From Onchocerca lupi (taxonomy: Eukaryota > Nematoda > Chromadorea > Rhabditida > Onchocercidae), in contig JAOVVO010000127.1 in NCBI GenBank assembly GCA_028564675.1, positions 1 to 64,000 of the forward strand: a DNA stretch of 64,000 nt, given 5' to 3'. The notes below the pieces were generated by a model. The model saw nothing but the letters and a program-made list of their open reading frames with translations. It had not been told where the DNA came from and ran no database searches. A program made the position numbers and the translations under genes. Every line of letters starts with the position of its first letter. Position 1 is the first letter of the stretch. Positions 12,952 to 26,300 of the stretch are shown here, piece after piece.

Positions 12952-15900
12952 TTGAAAGATTTGAAGTAAAAGGAATTTAAGCTCAAGTTACATTAGCAAA
13001 TTGTAATATAGAACGCAACTACTACTATCTTTATAAAAACTTTTCGATTTTCTATATTTTCCTATTTTAAAATTTTATATTAACTAAGCAATTTCAAAAA
13101 TTTTTTTAGAAAAAGTAAAAAAAAAAAAAAAAAAAAAGAAAAAGAAAATTTAAAACCTAAAGAAGTGTAAATTTTATTTCTTTTTAGAAGAAATAAATTT
13201 TATCTTTAATTTTTCATAATTGCAAATATTCATCTAAATCTCGTCTTTTCATCAATTCATCCAATATCACAAAAATTAATTCATTTGTATGATATGAAAA
13301 TTCTTAGCCTTTTTCAGTATTTCATTGAAATTATTGGCATTTAAGTCATCGTTGCAAAATGATTTACTAATTTAGTCTTGACTTTTCTAAATTTACAACC
13401 CAAATTAGTTAAAAGAATTAAATAGCATAATTTTGATCGATAGCTCTTGTTCTTTTTGTGGTGAAACAAAATTTGATGTTATGAGGCCTGTAACTTCTAA
13501 TTCTTCCTGATAAATCAGTTAGTCTTCTTTTAATCTCACAAAATGATGACAACTCATTTTGCATTCTTCATTTTCCGTCATTTTTTCAATCTTTTTTTAC
13601 ATATCCAAAAATTATACGATCAGATTCCCGTCCGATGACATTACCAATTCTCACGTTTCACGTTATAAAAATTCATTATCAGAAGATGATGATTGTTGTT
13701 GAGAGGAAATTGCAACTGTTCTATACACATTAAATTGAATTTCTTATCAAATTTAAAGCAGAGACATCGATGTAATAATTGAACTTTGACGACTCACCTT
13801 TTTCTCACATTCTCGATGTAGTCAAAAGTCATAGTATTAGATCATTCCCAAAGATAAATAAGATCTCAATTTCGTAAAATATTCCGGCGGAGGAAGTAGA
13901 TTTCTCTTTCATTTTCTTATCAAATTACTTCTTCATAAATTTTAAGTTATCAATATTTTAGAGAAATTGAAAAAATAAGAATATCGCAAATTTAGGTGTA
14001 GAGAAAAGATACAGGGTAAAAAAAATTACCTCTTATAGTAAGACTTCCGAAAATAAATTAATTTTTGTTAGTTGTTTAGATTTCTTTCTTTTTTTTCTTA
14101 GACTAGGATTAAAATGTGAGAACTGAACAAAAACAGATAAATACTTGTCCTTTGATTTTCTTTTTCTTAAATGAAACAGTTTGTTATCGGTTTTAAGGTT
14201 TGTGTAGTTTATATGAGTAGTTTTGAAGTTTACGTTTCAAATTTCGTTTATCTGTAGAGGAAGTGATAGAAAATGAAATGATAATCGTACAAAGATTAAG
14301 GTTAAGAGGCAAACATAAAATATCAGAAGGTGTGAAATTGTGTCAAGCGATAAGTTTGTCGTAATAAAATGACAAGGAATATTTCGATAGGTGGTGAAAC
14401 ATTTAAAGTGTCATAAATATTATCATATGTTATAATCAGCTGATTCATAAAAAGCATTTCAAATCAGGGATTTAAAAATGGGGATAATGTGGCGAATAGC
14501 CAAATTTTGATTCTAAGATTTGCAAATATATGAAGACAAAGAATTTCTTCAAATCACAATTCTAAGATTTGAAGTAATAATCTCCAATATTTTGGCATGA
14601 AATTTGATAGGAATGGAGACAATTCGAAAAATTGATACGAGAGCAATAAAAGTATTATTCTTCAAATTGAATTTATCCCCATAGGATTTCTGATGAGCAT
14701 ATGAAAATAAAATGGAATCAACAATTTGATAATTAAACTTTTGAGTAAAAGATCTTGACATTATCATGAGATAGTCAGCAAAAGGAGTTGAAAATTGAAA
14801 ATTACAAACTGAGTTACAGCAAATAAACAAGATGCAAAGGGATTTAGGCTAGATTGATATTAAGTAAACTGATGATTTTATAGAATATTTAACTTGTCCA
14901 AACAATTTGTTGGCTTTTTTGCTTTAACAAATATGTTCTGTATAGCAAAACGGAAGATAAAAATCTAATAAGTGCAAATTTTTTTTAATTCAACTCTCTC
15001 ATTACTCCTTTCTTCCCACACTTTCAATTACTACAAACTATCAACATACGATAAAGAAAGAATAGAATAGAAGAATTTAATTTTCCGCTTTCTTGAATTA
15101 ATTCTCAAGGGTGCTCTCAAATCGATCTGCATTATACTTCAAATTAAGTGGAAAAATCTCAGTTATATCTATGTGTATACGATTATCAAAGCTACAGAAA
15201 TGCTGAAAATGATTCAAATGTATCCTGACAATGCGTAGAATACGCTGAAATTTGAAAATATTCAATCTTGATAAACAATATTTTATAATTGCTAAATGAT
15301 TAAACAATAATGATAATTTGTCAAAATGACCGCAATATATGAATATGAAGAAAATATTTCTGAACTTTTTTCTCAGCATTTATCTAAAACTTATAAAAGT
15401 AAGCATAAAAGTTTTAACTATCAAGTAGGATTTGCCTAGTAAAGGAAATAAAAGAAATCATTTGATTACCAAAAAGGTAATTAATAAAAAAAGTACTTCC
15501 GCAAAAACAACAATCACTTTAGCTAAACCATTATAAGTGTGAGAAGAAAGAATAAAAATGTTTGCAAATATGATTCAGTTTTTTTTCTTTTATTTTTTTT
15601 ATAATAAATAAGGATAATAATTTTTAAACAAAAATCTCATAATGAATTTTTCAGAAATGTGAAATTTTGTCCAATTCAAAAAAAAAAAAAAAAAAAGCAG
15701 CAAAAGATTGGTTTTTATCCAAACAATCAAAACTTTCCTTATCATTCATTCTCTTTTAATTCGAAATTATCTTATCACAATGAGATTGAATAATCTTTCT
15801 GAACAGAATCACATTCTATAGATGGTATAGTGTGTAAAGTGAAAAAATATGCAGCATGCATGAAAGAAATGCATGCACATGTAAATTGTCTGCACTCTCG

Positions 15901-16520
15901 AGAGCGCAAAAAATGATTTGGGAAGTTTCTAGGATCTCGAGAGCGAAAAAAATGCTGATCGATAAAAGTTAATCTAATTCTCATTTCTCATATTGATTTC
16001 GAAAAAGAAATAGCTGTTACAAATAATTGACTAGAAAAGGTTTGATTGACGACGAAATTGCCCATTGATCACCATAACTGGAAAATTTTTTTTTAAAAAA
16101 AAAGTACATTTCCTTTTTCAATGCAAGTGCAAAAATGTCAATGTCATGAAAACAACTTTTTTCTGCAACCAAATAATTTGTGTTAATTGATTTTTTACGA
16201 TCAGTGCCACGGTAATTATATGAATTAAAAAAAAAAGGAAAAGGAAAAGAATGACATTGATCTGATTGCATATATTCGATATAATCTAATTATGTCAAAT
16301 ACAATTAGAAATTTTAAAATGAAATTGAAATTTTCAATAGATGGAAAAAATAATAGAAATTCTACATTCGCTTTGATATCAGCAAATTTCACTTATCTAA
16401 TAAATTCTGCTTTCAGTTTCAGTTTTAATAAAATAACAAATTAAGATTAGTTATGAGATAATGAATAGTGAAAAAAGGCTTTAATTTTGATTTTAACAAA
16501 AACAATTAAAAAGGCAATTT

Positions 16521-16582
16521 GAAGAGACAGAAAGAGAGGGAGAGAGAAAGAGAGGAGAGGAAAAGGAGGAAACAAGAGAGAT
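16521..16582. repeat. GA-rich polypurine tract
   Basis: About 60 nearly pure purines made of GAGA, AGGAG and AAAGAG blocks. It is noncoding. Confidence 0.8.
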
Positions 16583-17439
16583 AAATTAGAAGCGCAAGAA
16601 TATTTACAAAGGTAAATTGGCTAATCACTAGAAGTGGCTACTTTTGAAGTTTGCGGCAATGAAAGATTTGCTAATTTTGAGAGAAGAAAAATTACTGATT
16701 TAACTCATCGAGAAGAATTCAATCTATGACATAAAACAAATGCTATGCGAACAAATGATAATGAAGTAAGAAAAATTGATGAAATAATCACTGTAACCAT
16801 TCCTATGATCAAATTCGAATACATGAATCAATCATATAGCTATAATTTACTTGGAATATGAGACAAAAATATAATTGAAAATAATATCAAGGAATAATTT
16901 TGAACCAAATAATGGTATAAAATGATTTGTAAACTTGAACAATTTTTAGATGAATGAGGAGAAAGAGAAAGCATGTATATGTGCGTGTGTGTGATAGATA
17001 AGTTATCAAAGCAATGATTGATCAGATTACTAATCGAAAGAAAAAAGTGGTATAATTCACTTACTTATCACTGTTTCAAATATAAAAGTCTATGCATGCT
17101 TTGTTCGATTAATATTTTCCTTTTTCATTTCTTTTCTGTCCTTGTTTTAACTATTTCTCGAAGAAGGATAACACCTCTTCTCAGTCTTATCCTTAATTTT
17201 TGATTAAAATAAATTAGATATGACTATTTGTTCAATAATAAAAATGATGGAAATACAAATAACAGATAATGATTGAAAGAAGACATATGGCTTTTCCAGA
17301 AAGTTCAAGTCTAAGCCTTTTCTATAATTTCCATTATCATTATAAGATGCTATTTCGATTTATCTAATAAAATAATCAATATCTTATCAAAGATACGCAA
17401 ATGATCTCTTAGAGTTACTCCAAATTTATATAAATAAAA

Positions 17440-18780
17440 ATGTAAATCGTTGCCTGTGGGTTGTTATGTAACTTTGCAACCTCATCACCGATTGCTTACA
17501 AATGTTGGTATAACCTTGCATTCCAACAGACATTCTTTTTTATATAGGCATACCTATTTTTTCTCACGTTTCACGTCGGTGACAGGTAAAGTAAGTAAGC
17601 GGATTTGATTTTTTGGCTGGCCCTACACCACACGTTTATGAGCGGACAGAATTTATTGACCACGCATTCATCAGCGGAATGAATTTATTGGCCACGCCTA
17701 CTTTTCGCATTTACGCGCCTACTTCTTGCATTCATTTTTATACAACGTTTCAAGTTCTTCACCGATTGATTTGAGATGGAATCTTATATTCGAATAGGCA
17801 CGTGTTTAAACTTTTTCATCCATTTGTTGTTTTGTGAGGAATGTAATTGCGTCGCAGAAATCTCGAGGTCAAGGTAGTGTATAATGAAATATTCCGTCCA
17901 AGCAATTTATGGATTATCATTCTGATTTCTAATATCAGATCGTATCCTAGATTGCCTCTTTTAGTAAATTTCGTTGTTCATTTTGACTCAATGTTTCAAG
18001 TTTTTATCCATTGATGTGTTCAAATCACAATGTTGCATTTAAGTCGGCGCGTCGTAAGGATAAACATGTTTCCCGCCAAAACGTTCCGGTTAATAGATAA
18101 ACGAAATGAGACCAGTCAATCATAACGCGAAATACTGGAAGTCAGGAAAGAAGTAGAGGCCTCGAAAGGATTTAAAAGGTTTGAATTTTGGAGCAGGATG
18201 CGATTTAAGCCTTTCGTTTATTTTTTGATTTATGAGGAATGTAGTTCGTTTATGTTTTGATTTTTGAGGAATGTGGTTGCGTCAAAGAAATGTCTGGGTC
18301 ATAACAGAGTGTAATAAAATGTTTCGTTCAAGCAATTTATGGATTACTTTTCTGACTTCTAATATTAGATCGTGTCTTGCATTGCCTTTTGTCATAAATT
18401 TCGTTTTTCAATTTGACACAACGTTTTAAGTTTTCATCCATTTATTTGAAATTTTAACGCAACGTTGCATTCGAATTGATACATTATTTTTGCATGGATA
18501 TACCTACTTTTTTTTTTCCCTGTCGCACCTGTGACAAATAAAATTAAATGAGCAAACTGAATTTATTAACTATGCTTACTTACTGCAAATTGGACGTTAC
18601 TTTTAGCATGTAACGCTCAGTACGTGCGTTGTGTCAAAATTCCAAAGCAATAGATAAGGGCTTTTCGATATCTAAGATTTTGAATTAATATAGATAAGGC
18701 ACATGTTTAAGAATTTTCGAGGTTTGAGACTTTGAACAAACGAACACTTATATTTTTATTTAAATAGACTAGCTAGAGCC
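17440..18780. repeat. Degenerate repeat block with 430-bp period (probable transposon or satellite remnant)
   Basis: The block is visibly richer in G+C than its flanks. The segment starting TTTGTGAGGAATGTAATTGCG at 17831 recurs, diverged, at 18261; AGCAATTTATGGATTA at 17901 recurs at 18331. Both offsets are exactly 430 bases, and similarity continues for at least about 200 bases. A shorter motif, GCGGACAGAATTTATTGACC near 17642, is repeated about 33 bases on. A CATACCTATTTTTT / ACCTACTTTTTT plus GTGACA segment occurs near 17550 and again near 18500. No ORF or clear terminal repeats are seen. The right end (about 18735-18780) carries AACAAACGAACACTTATATT, resembling the tails of some retroposed elements; that resemblance is impressionistic. 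Confidence 0.65.
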
Positions 18781-19362
18781 GGACACGCAAACCGTGGAAC
18801 GGCCAAGCTTCGCGTGGCATTTCATAAATTTCCATACACAACAGAAATTTATCAAATTAAACGTCTCTCAGCAAATCTTACAGCGAAAACATGACTACTG
18901 TATCTATCTTTTGACCTCGATGATCACACTGTATTGAGGGGGTGGTTTGTCACATACGATCTTCGCATGTTTGTTTCAGGTAATGTCTCACATGCTCCGT
19001 TCTCTCTCTTTCTGCCTATTTCTTCACAAGTACTAACTGTCATCCAAGATATATTCGTGAATTTCGCCGACTTTCTTTATTTCAATTGATGTATTTATTT
19101 GATTCTTGAGAAATAATTCAATTAATTCACATTTACTCGCACTTTCAAATTATAGAAATCCATCATAGATTTAAAAAAAATATTTTGGAGAGAAATCTGG
19201 TTGGTCAGAATTAGTTAAAAATATACTTATAATATTATTAGAAAGATAATTGAATCAGAATGATAGATTCAGCCAATCTCAATTCTTTTTATATAGATAA
19301 GTAGCAGTTAACTTTTATCAGATATTCATAAAATTCCTGCTCTTAATATTTGAAACTTTTCA

Positions 19363-19393
19363 GTATTCAGAAGTTGCCATTTATTTGGCACCA
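19363..19393 (+). promoter_or_regulatory. Candidate trans-splice acceptor and leader of NF-YC
   Basis: GAAACTTTTCAG ends at 19363, 30 nt upstream of the ATG at 19394. It fits either a spliced-leader acceptor or the end of a 5'UTR intron. Confidence 0.5.
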
Positions 19394-21848
19394 ATGACAA
19401 CAACAAATGGCGAACATCACGAGCAACGACAAGTTGCTGATGATGAATTATTCATACCAAAAATAATGGATGATGATAAGTCACATTTCGTCCAAGCTGA
19501 ACTGTCCACTTCACAGGTTTTTCGCTTCATTATCACTTCCTTTTTTTTTTCACTCTTGTCAGTAGACTTGATTGTAGGATGTTATATACTTATATACCTA
19601 TATGGTATCACAAGAAATAAGGAGGCATTTTTTTCTGTTAATTGAAAGATGATTATCTACTGAAATATTTTTATTAATAAGACTTGCGTTAATTCTGCAT
19701 TAAGATATTCTAGTTAAATCTTGCTATTCAGATATAATTTCTTACATCACAATATCCTTATCTGTTCTATTTAACACACTTTTTCCATCTTTTAGGAGCA
19801 AGGAAATGATGAACTGCTTGGGAAAGAAGGTGGTATATATGATATAGATCAGGAAATAGCTTCGTTCTGGCCTCGTATTCGTGCAAAAATTGATGCACTT
19901 GACCCAGTCAGTTTATTTTTAAAGTTCCAGTAACTCTGTTTACATTCATTTTGAAATCTTCTGTAGTGTACTTTGCATTTTTGAGAGATTTGCTTCATAA
20001 AGTTAAATAAAAATAAATATATTGATATCAGAATACAGCTGAAATTTAAAAACGTTTTTCTAGAAGAATTACAGAGGAAAATATGACTTCTGAATAGGTG
20101 ATTCTCTTTAGTTATTTGGTTATTAAAATAATTTCAAAATGGAAATAAAGTACACTCTAACCAGAACTTAATGCTATCATTATCAATTCCAATCCTTTTG
20201 CAGAAAACATTACGTGAAGCAAGTCGACATCAGGAACTGCAGTTACCCTTGGCAAGAATAAAAAAAATCATGAAGTTGGATGATGATGTCAAACGAATGG
20301 AAAGTTTGATTACTTCTTTTTATTTATAACCTTTTTTAAGATTAATGCAAAGCTCCAATTTCGATATTTCAGTTTTTATAAATTTTTTTTTCATCTTTTA
20401 CCTAAAATGTACTTATTACGAAATATTAATAAATAAAAAAAGCAGGAAAAGCTATTTCTCTTCCATAATTTTATTACCTGGCAGCATTTAATTGATTTTA
20501 AATTATTCGTGTAATAAGAAATTCTAGTTGTAATTCTAAGTCCAAGAATGACATGATGATCAATGATCAATTCGTCGATTAGTTCACTTTATCATATTTC
20601 TTCAGATGATTGGCTCAGAAACGCCTATTTTACTTGCGAAAGCATCAGAAATTTTTGTTGAAGAATTGACGTTAAGTGCTTGGAAACATACAGAAGATAA
20701 TAAGCGGAAAACACTGCAGAAGTCGGATATTTCTCAAGCTGTAGCTAGGTAATATCTCTTTTACCACTTCTTTGGTAACCACTTTTTTCTTCGTTTTTAT
20801 GTTTCACAGTGTGGAATTTGCATATTTTAAGAGTATGTAGTTTAAATCTTTTCTTATAGGAATGATATGTTTGATTTTTTGATTGACATCGTTCCACGAG
20901 AAGATCCAAGATGGCCATCGCAGACTAATAGTCGTGTAAGTTACTTTTCTTTTTACTTTTTTGTTATTTATTGTCACCGATTCACCTGATTATATCATAT
21001 ATATGTTCATTTGATATTACTCAGTGATTGTGATTTTTAATAATTATAGTAAAATCATCATTCATGAACTAATTTTTCCTAGTTGGTTCTGAAATAGATG
21101 CAGTTTCTGATTCTTTCAGTTTCAATTTACACATTATCGTAAAATCTATCTGTAGCATCGACCTTTAATGGCAGATGGAATTTTGATTTTTAAAGAGTTC
21201 TTAACATTTTTCCGAGTTTAAGAAGACTTCTATTGAAGATAAAGCGTACAGACATATCTTCCAGATATGATTCGGACTAGTAATTGTCGATTTTTCTGAG
21301 AGATAGTAATACATTTTTTTGGCTTACAGAGATAGTAATACATTTTTTTTTTTGCATTAATGCATTTTATTTTACAGCAAGAACATTCTGAGGAAGCACA
21401 ATCAGTTATTGCAGATGCCAACAATATGGCATCTACGAATGGAAATGTTCAATATGTTTTACAGGTATTTGGAAAATATTTTCCTTTTCTCATCCTATTT
21501 AAGTTTGTTTCAATTTCTTGCACCAACTGTTCTATGTAATGTTTTACTTATGGAAATCACGTTCTAAGATTTTCCAAAAAGTCTGGAGACCTGGATTGTC
21601 CAGATTTTTACTTGACTGTTTACTGGGCTATCAGAATTTTATTATTTTACTGGAATAAGTTCATAGTTTTTGTTTAGGTTGGATCCTCAGATGGAGCATT
21701 GGCAACAGGCTCAGTTGTACAAGCTACTCAAATTGGACAACCAATACAGCTACCTATAGGTACGGGTAATCAACCTATCCAATTAATTGCACTGAATTTG
21801 CCGGAAGGCAACATACAGCAGTTCCAGGTCCAACTTCCATCGGTATAG
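19394..21848 (+). CDS. NF-YC, histone-fold subunit C of the CCAAT-binding transcription factor NF-Y
   Basis: Seven exons: 19394-19516, 19796-19906, 20204-about 20296, 20606-20748, 20860-20935, 21378-21464 and 21678-21848 (stop TAG). NF-YC pairs with NF-YB through H2A/H2B-like folds, and with NF-YA binds CCAAT boxes in the nucleus. The family core is clear: LPLARIKKIMKLDDDV (helix 1), ILLAKASEIFVEELTLSAW (helix 2), HTEDNKRKTLQKSDISQAVA and FDFLIDIVPRED (helix 3 and alpha-C). The C-terminus is Gln-rich (QPIQLPIGTGNQPIQLIAL, IQQFQVQL), as in animal NF-YC activation domains. I chose the ATG at 19394 because the frame upstream has no other ATG and the acceptor is close. Oddity: the exon 3/4 junction that keeps VKRMIGSETP has no GT donor. 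Canonical alternatives end at 20287 (loses VKR), or use 20303 with acceptor 20618. Confidence 0.93.
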
Positions 21849-22214
21849 AAAAATCGACAAATTCAAATTACTTTCAGTTCAAAATATAAAACTTTTTTTT
21901 TTCGCGAACTAAATCAAGCAGTGATGTCCAATAAGTCCTGGTTGCGCAAAACGAGGAAATGATAGAATAGATTCATCATGCTAGATATGAAGAATGCCGA
22001 TTAGTAAAGCGCTTGGTATTAGTTCAGAAAACAAAAAAAAAAAAAAAAAATATTTTGAAATCTTGAATTTGTCGGTTTTTTTTTTGCTGCAGATGTTTTT
22101 TTTTGTATTGATAAAGATGAAGAAATTAGTTGAATTAGCTAAATTTACATTGATGAAGAAAGCGTATGGTCAGCATGCGAAAAGATAGGCGCCGAGAAAT
22201 AGACAGAATTCATA

Positions 22215-22308
22215 GATTTTTTCATGTTTCATATATTGCAATTTGTTACGATTATTGCAATTTGTTACGATTTTTTCATGTTTCATATATTGCAATTTGT
22301 TACGATTT
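22215..22308. repeat. 54-bp direct tandem duplication
   Basis: TTTTTTCATGTTTCATATAT followed by TGCAATTTGTTACGATT occurs at about 22215 and again at about 22269 with essentially no changes. A shorter TTGCAATTTGTTACGATT copy sits between them. The near identity suggests a recent duplication, probably in the NF-YC 3'UTR or flank. Confidence 0.9.
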
Positions 22309-23353
22309 GTCTATTGTGATCTCATTTTATTCATATAAACATATTTTGGTTCCAAAATACTTTGTATATATATTTATTATTAAATATCAGCTAACTAGGA
22401 AGAATGAACTATAGACAAGAAAAATCGTGGGAGTTGATCGTAGGAAATCTAAGAAAGTGACATTGTTTATCGGGATATTGATTTTTTTTTTTTTTTTTCA
22501 TTCTTCCTTTTATTTCCATTAGTAGTATTTTTAATTGTCTACTGTCCTTCGGCACATAGTGACATCATAAAGAAATAAATGCTTATAAAATGTACTTTAT
22601 TAGCAGTTTATAATTATTCAACTTATTTCAATCTAATGCAATTGCACTTCTATGTTCCCATATCTTTACCAAGTTATGTGAAAACTACTCTTGATCATCC
22701 ATTCATTTCTGAAATTCATCAGTGATTGTTTATTAATCAGGAAATTATTTACAATGTGTTTTACACGAAATATTGACCACTTGTCAGAAGAGAGAAAGCT
22801 AAGAGTAAGGCAAGCAAAAGGTTACTCGAAATTATGTAAAGCATTGACCTGCAGTAAGTGCATGTAGAAAAGACCAGTAAATCAAATGGAGTAAATAGAT
22901 TACTGTTTGAAGATAATTTCTTGATGTCCTTATTAAATCGCGGATGTAATTTAAATTTTCAAAATTTAACAAATTCAGCTATCCTACGTGCGGTCATCAA
23001 ATTGCAGTCGAGCTGTAATTCAACTAAATAAGGTAATGAAAGAATAATTTTTATTCGACGAGGATCTACTTCTTTTTATTTTGACGAGATGAAAAATCGT
23101 TAAGGTTTATGGAATATTTCCATAAACTTTTTAATTCTCGATAAAAACTAGTCTCGGCTAATGAACATGGTATGATGATATGTCATACGTAGAGACAGCA
23201 TTCAAGAACAAGAGGTGCGGAAACAACTGTCTAAATTCTAATGATCAAAATATGATAAAAACAATGAAGTAATATCACTATGGATACATAGAGTTGATAA
23301 AATATAAGATAAAGTAATTACAGCACCAACGCCGAAACAATTATATTGGATGA

Positions 23354-23359
23354 TTTATT
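23354..23359 (-). terminator. Poly(A) signal AATAAA of the RhoGEF gene
   Basis: A canonical AATAAA on the minus strand lies only 17 bases past the RhoGEF stop codon (23379-23377), implying a very short 3'UTR. Confidence 0.5.
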
Positions 23360-23376
23360 GGCTTACACTCTTATTA

Positions 23377-26300
23377 TTACTGATTAAGACCTGGCGGTGG
23401 TGGAGCTCGAAAACGTGGAAGTGTATTCTCCGCATACTTGATAGTTGGGCTAGAATCATGCATACTTTCCCACTCGTCACCCTCTTCTACACGACAAAGA
23501 TCGCCACCAATATCGCATGCACCTCTTCCTACTAAAACTCAATTTTTCCAGAATAAAAAAGTATAAATTTCAAGAAAAAAAAAAAAAAAAGAGAGAAAAA
23601 AGAAAACGACTTATTATAAAGAAACTTAACCGCTCTAAATACTCTATGTGGAAAGAAAAATCCCTTTTTTATCCGATTTCTTCCTCTGTATGAGATGAAA
23701 ATGCGAATGTTATGGATCTAAATGCCTCAATAGAACTGAAAATTACGGAGACACTGTCGTAGATCGCTACGACGATCCAATAATGCACAATCTCTCGATT
23801 TACGACTGTTCAACAATGTAAAATCTACTTTTTTTGCTTCCGTTTAACAGAAATGAAATTCTTAGCAATACATAAACGAAATCACCTTGTATTCGTCCTA
23901 AATTATTCGAACTTGAACAAGATGAAGCAGTTAACGATATTAGTGAGCATGGTCGTCGAGTACCTTCCACAAAACCAAAGTCACGCAATCCATTAAGCTG
24001 TAATAGGAAAACAGAAAAGTAATGAAAGAAAATCATGTTCTGAATATTCTGAATGTTATAGAGGATATTAAATTGAGTAGCACAATTCAATACTCTACTT
24101 TCATTTGTTCGATAACAACTTCGATTTCCAATGAATATCAATTTATTTGATTTTTCAAGTATGAATGATGCTTATTTAGTTTCAATTTTTTTTTAATGTG
24201 GAGATTTATAGATCAGTCGATCCAAGTCAGATATATCTTAAGCATTTCTTCATACTCTCCTCCCCCTCCCCACTGTAATTACAACAATATGTATTACTAA
24301 CCGTAGCACGTGGCCCTAAATGAATATATGAGGAATGTAACTCAATGCCCATATTTGCCTTTTCACGGATATTCTTCTCACGACTTCGGATGGCTTGATC
24401 CCAAAGAATATTCCGGATATCTTCAACCCAAGCATCACGAATGCATGCTGTTTGTGACTGAAATATACGAAATCAAGCACCTTTCTATACTACTTTTAAG
24501 AAAATATCTGTGAGAAACTAAAGATTTCCGATAGAATAATTGTTTATGAAAAGACATCCATGAAAAAATAACAAGAAAGTTGAGAAAATAAATAATTCCG
24601 AAAATTGATAAGATTTTACCTCCATCACATATGTAAACGAGTTTTTCTGCTTCCGGAACCATAATTCAAATTTAACTTTCGAATCTTTCACCATCTCTGT
24701 CAAGCCGCAATCAGTCATCTTAAATAAATTTTGTTTCATTCAATTAAATTCATTGCAGAATCATAAAAACTTACAATTAATTCTCAATCACTCTTTCAGT
24801 GAAATCGAGAAAAGATTAGATAAAATTCATGAAAGCTGCAAAAAACTTTGGCCATTCAACAAACTCATTTAGAAATTAGATAAGAAGATTTAAGGGTGAT
24901 AGATTCTGATTATGACCAATTTAATTATATGTCGACATCAAATTTCATCTGAATCTGTTTCATCTATTAATCTAACAACCATGGCTCATAAAAATCTTTA
25001 TTAAATTGGTTACCAGGATACAATAATTTGTATGGACTTTATCTGCTAGACACTTAATTTCATTACTCCTTAATTTAAAAAATAAAATATTATGGATCAG
25101 TAAAAAATTGAACAGAATCATATTGGATCTCAGAATCTTAGAATTACGAGGCAAAGATTAGTATTTCAATAAGTAATAAAAAAATATATTGAGAAATTAG
25201 CATACCTGTATACTGCTTTTATATTTCAATTCATCAAATGTATTTCCTCTCCATGATCGTGATAATTTCGGTTTTGTAAGGACAACACAATTTTCGAACA
25301 AAAATACATTTCGCACGCGTTTTTTACATTGCAAGCCATGTTTTTCAGTGACATACATAGTATCATGTCGTAACAAACTTCCTTGCTCCTTGAGATTCAA
25401 ATCGCAATTAGTTATTCGCTCCATTGCTAATAAATCACTACCACGACGAATCTGCTGTCCAACTATCATAGCCACTTTTTCTAACACCTCCAAAACTTCC
25501 TGGAATGAAAACTTGAAGGATGTCAAAGTTGAATATGAAATTAAATTTAAACTTTGAATATTTGCAAAATAAAAATTACGAACAATGAGATGCAAAAATG
25601 AAAGATGAAAGAAGTGGATTTTACTTTGAAATAAAGTATAATAAACAGTAAAAGTTTTTACGGAAAATACATAAAAGTAAAATTTCTCAAGAAAATAATG
25701 ATGACCTACCATTTTATTTGGCGGTGCAGCATTAAGAAGTTGTTGAAGTGCAAGCGCATATTTACCTATCCTTTCAATTGGTTTAATCAATAAATGTGAC
25801 AAGTCAGCTATGCTCTGAAAATTTTCATTAAATTAAAAATAAGATAAAGCATGTACAGAAAGATATTTTGAATAATAAAATAAATAGTATCCTTCTAAAC
25901 TCAAATTGCAGAAAAAAAACAAACAAAAACAAAAACAAAACCGAATATGGATTCAAAAATTAAAGAATGATTCACTGCATTAAAAACAAAAACAACCATC
26001 CCACCAACCTGCACAGAACTAAAGAACTTGTGTCCAGCTTCACGCATTAGTTGGTCGGATTTCGGTTTATTTTTTGCATACAGTGCATACAATTCAAAAT
26101 AACTGAGATTGTCTAGAAATAATCTTCCAGTTATCATTGAAACCGATTCATCCGCACCACGAAACCTATAAATAGAAGATGTTGAAATATCTCCTAAGCC
26201 TTTAGAATATTATTATATATTAAAAAAATGCTCAATAATTATGCAACATTTTTATGGAGAAAAGTGATTACCTCAATCGTGAGATGAGTTGAGGCAAAAA

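Larger units (their letters stand above)
11004..19362. other. Intergenic region between head-to-head kinase and NF-YC genes
   Basis: This 8.4-kb stretch separates the 5' ends of the minus-strand kinase and plus-strand NF-YC genes. I find no exon chain on either strand. Short open frames here are AT-rich and lack splice-site or homology support. Notable contents, listed separately: GATA-site cluster (11.2 kb), CT tract and GC-rich patch (11.75-11.85 kb), (TA)n (12.93 kb), small hairpin (15.86 kb), GA-rich tract (16.52 kb) and the 430-bp-period repeat block (17.44-18.78 kb). The NF-YC promoter should lie at its right end. Confidence 0.6.
21849..23376. other. Tail-to-tail intergenic region between NF-YC and the RhoGEF gene
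   Basis: This holds the 3'UTRs of the two converging genes. Possible poly(A) signals are AATAAA at 22574-22579 (plus strand, for NF-YC, weak because distant) and AATAAA on the minus strand at 23354-23359. A 54-bp tandem duplication lies at 22215-22308. Otherwise there is nothing beyond AT-rich sequence and no supported coding sequence. Confidence 0.6.
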
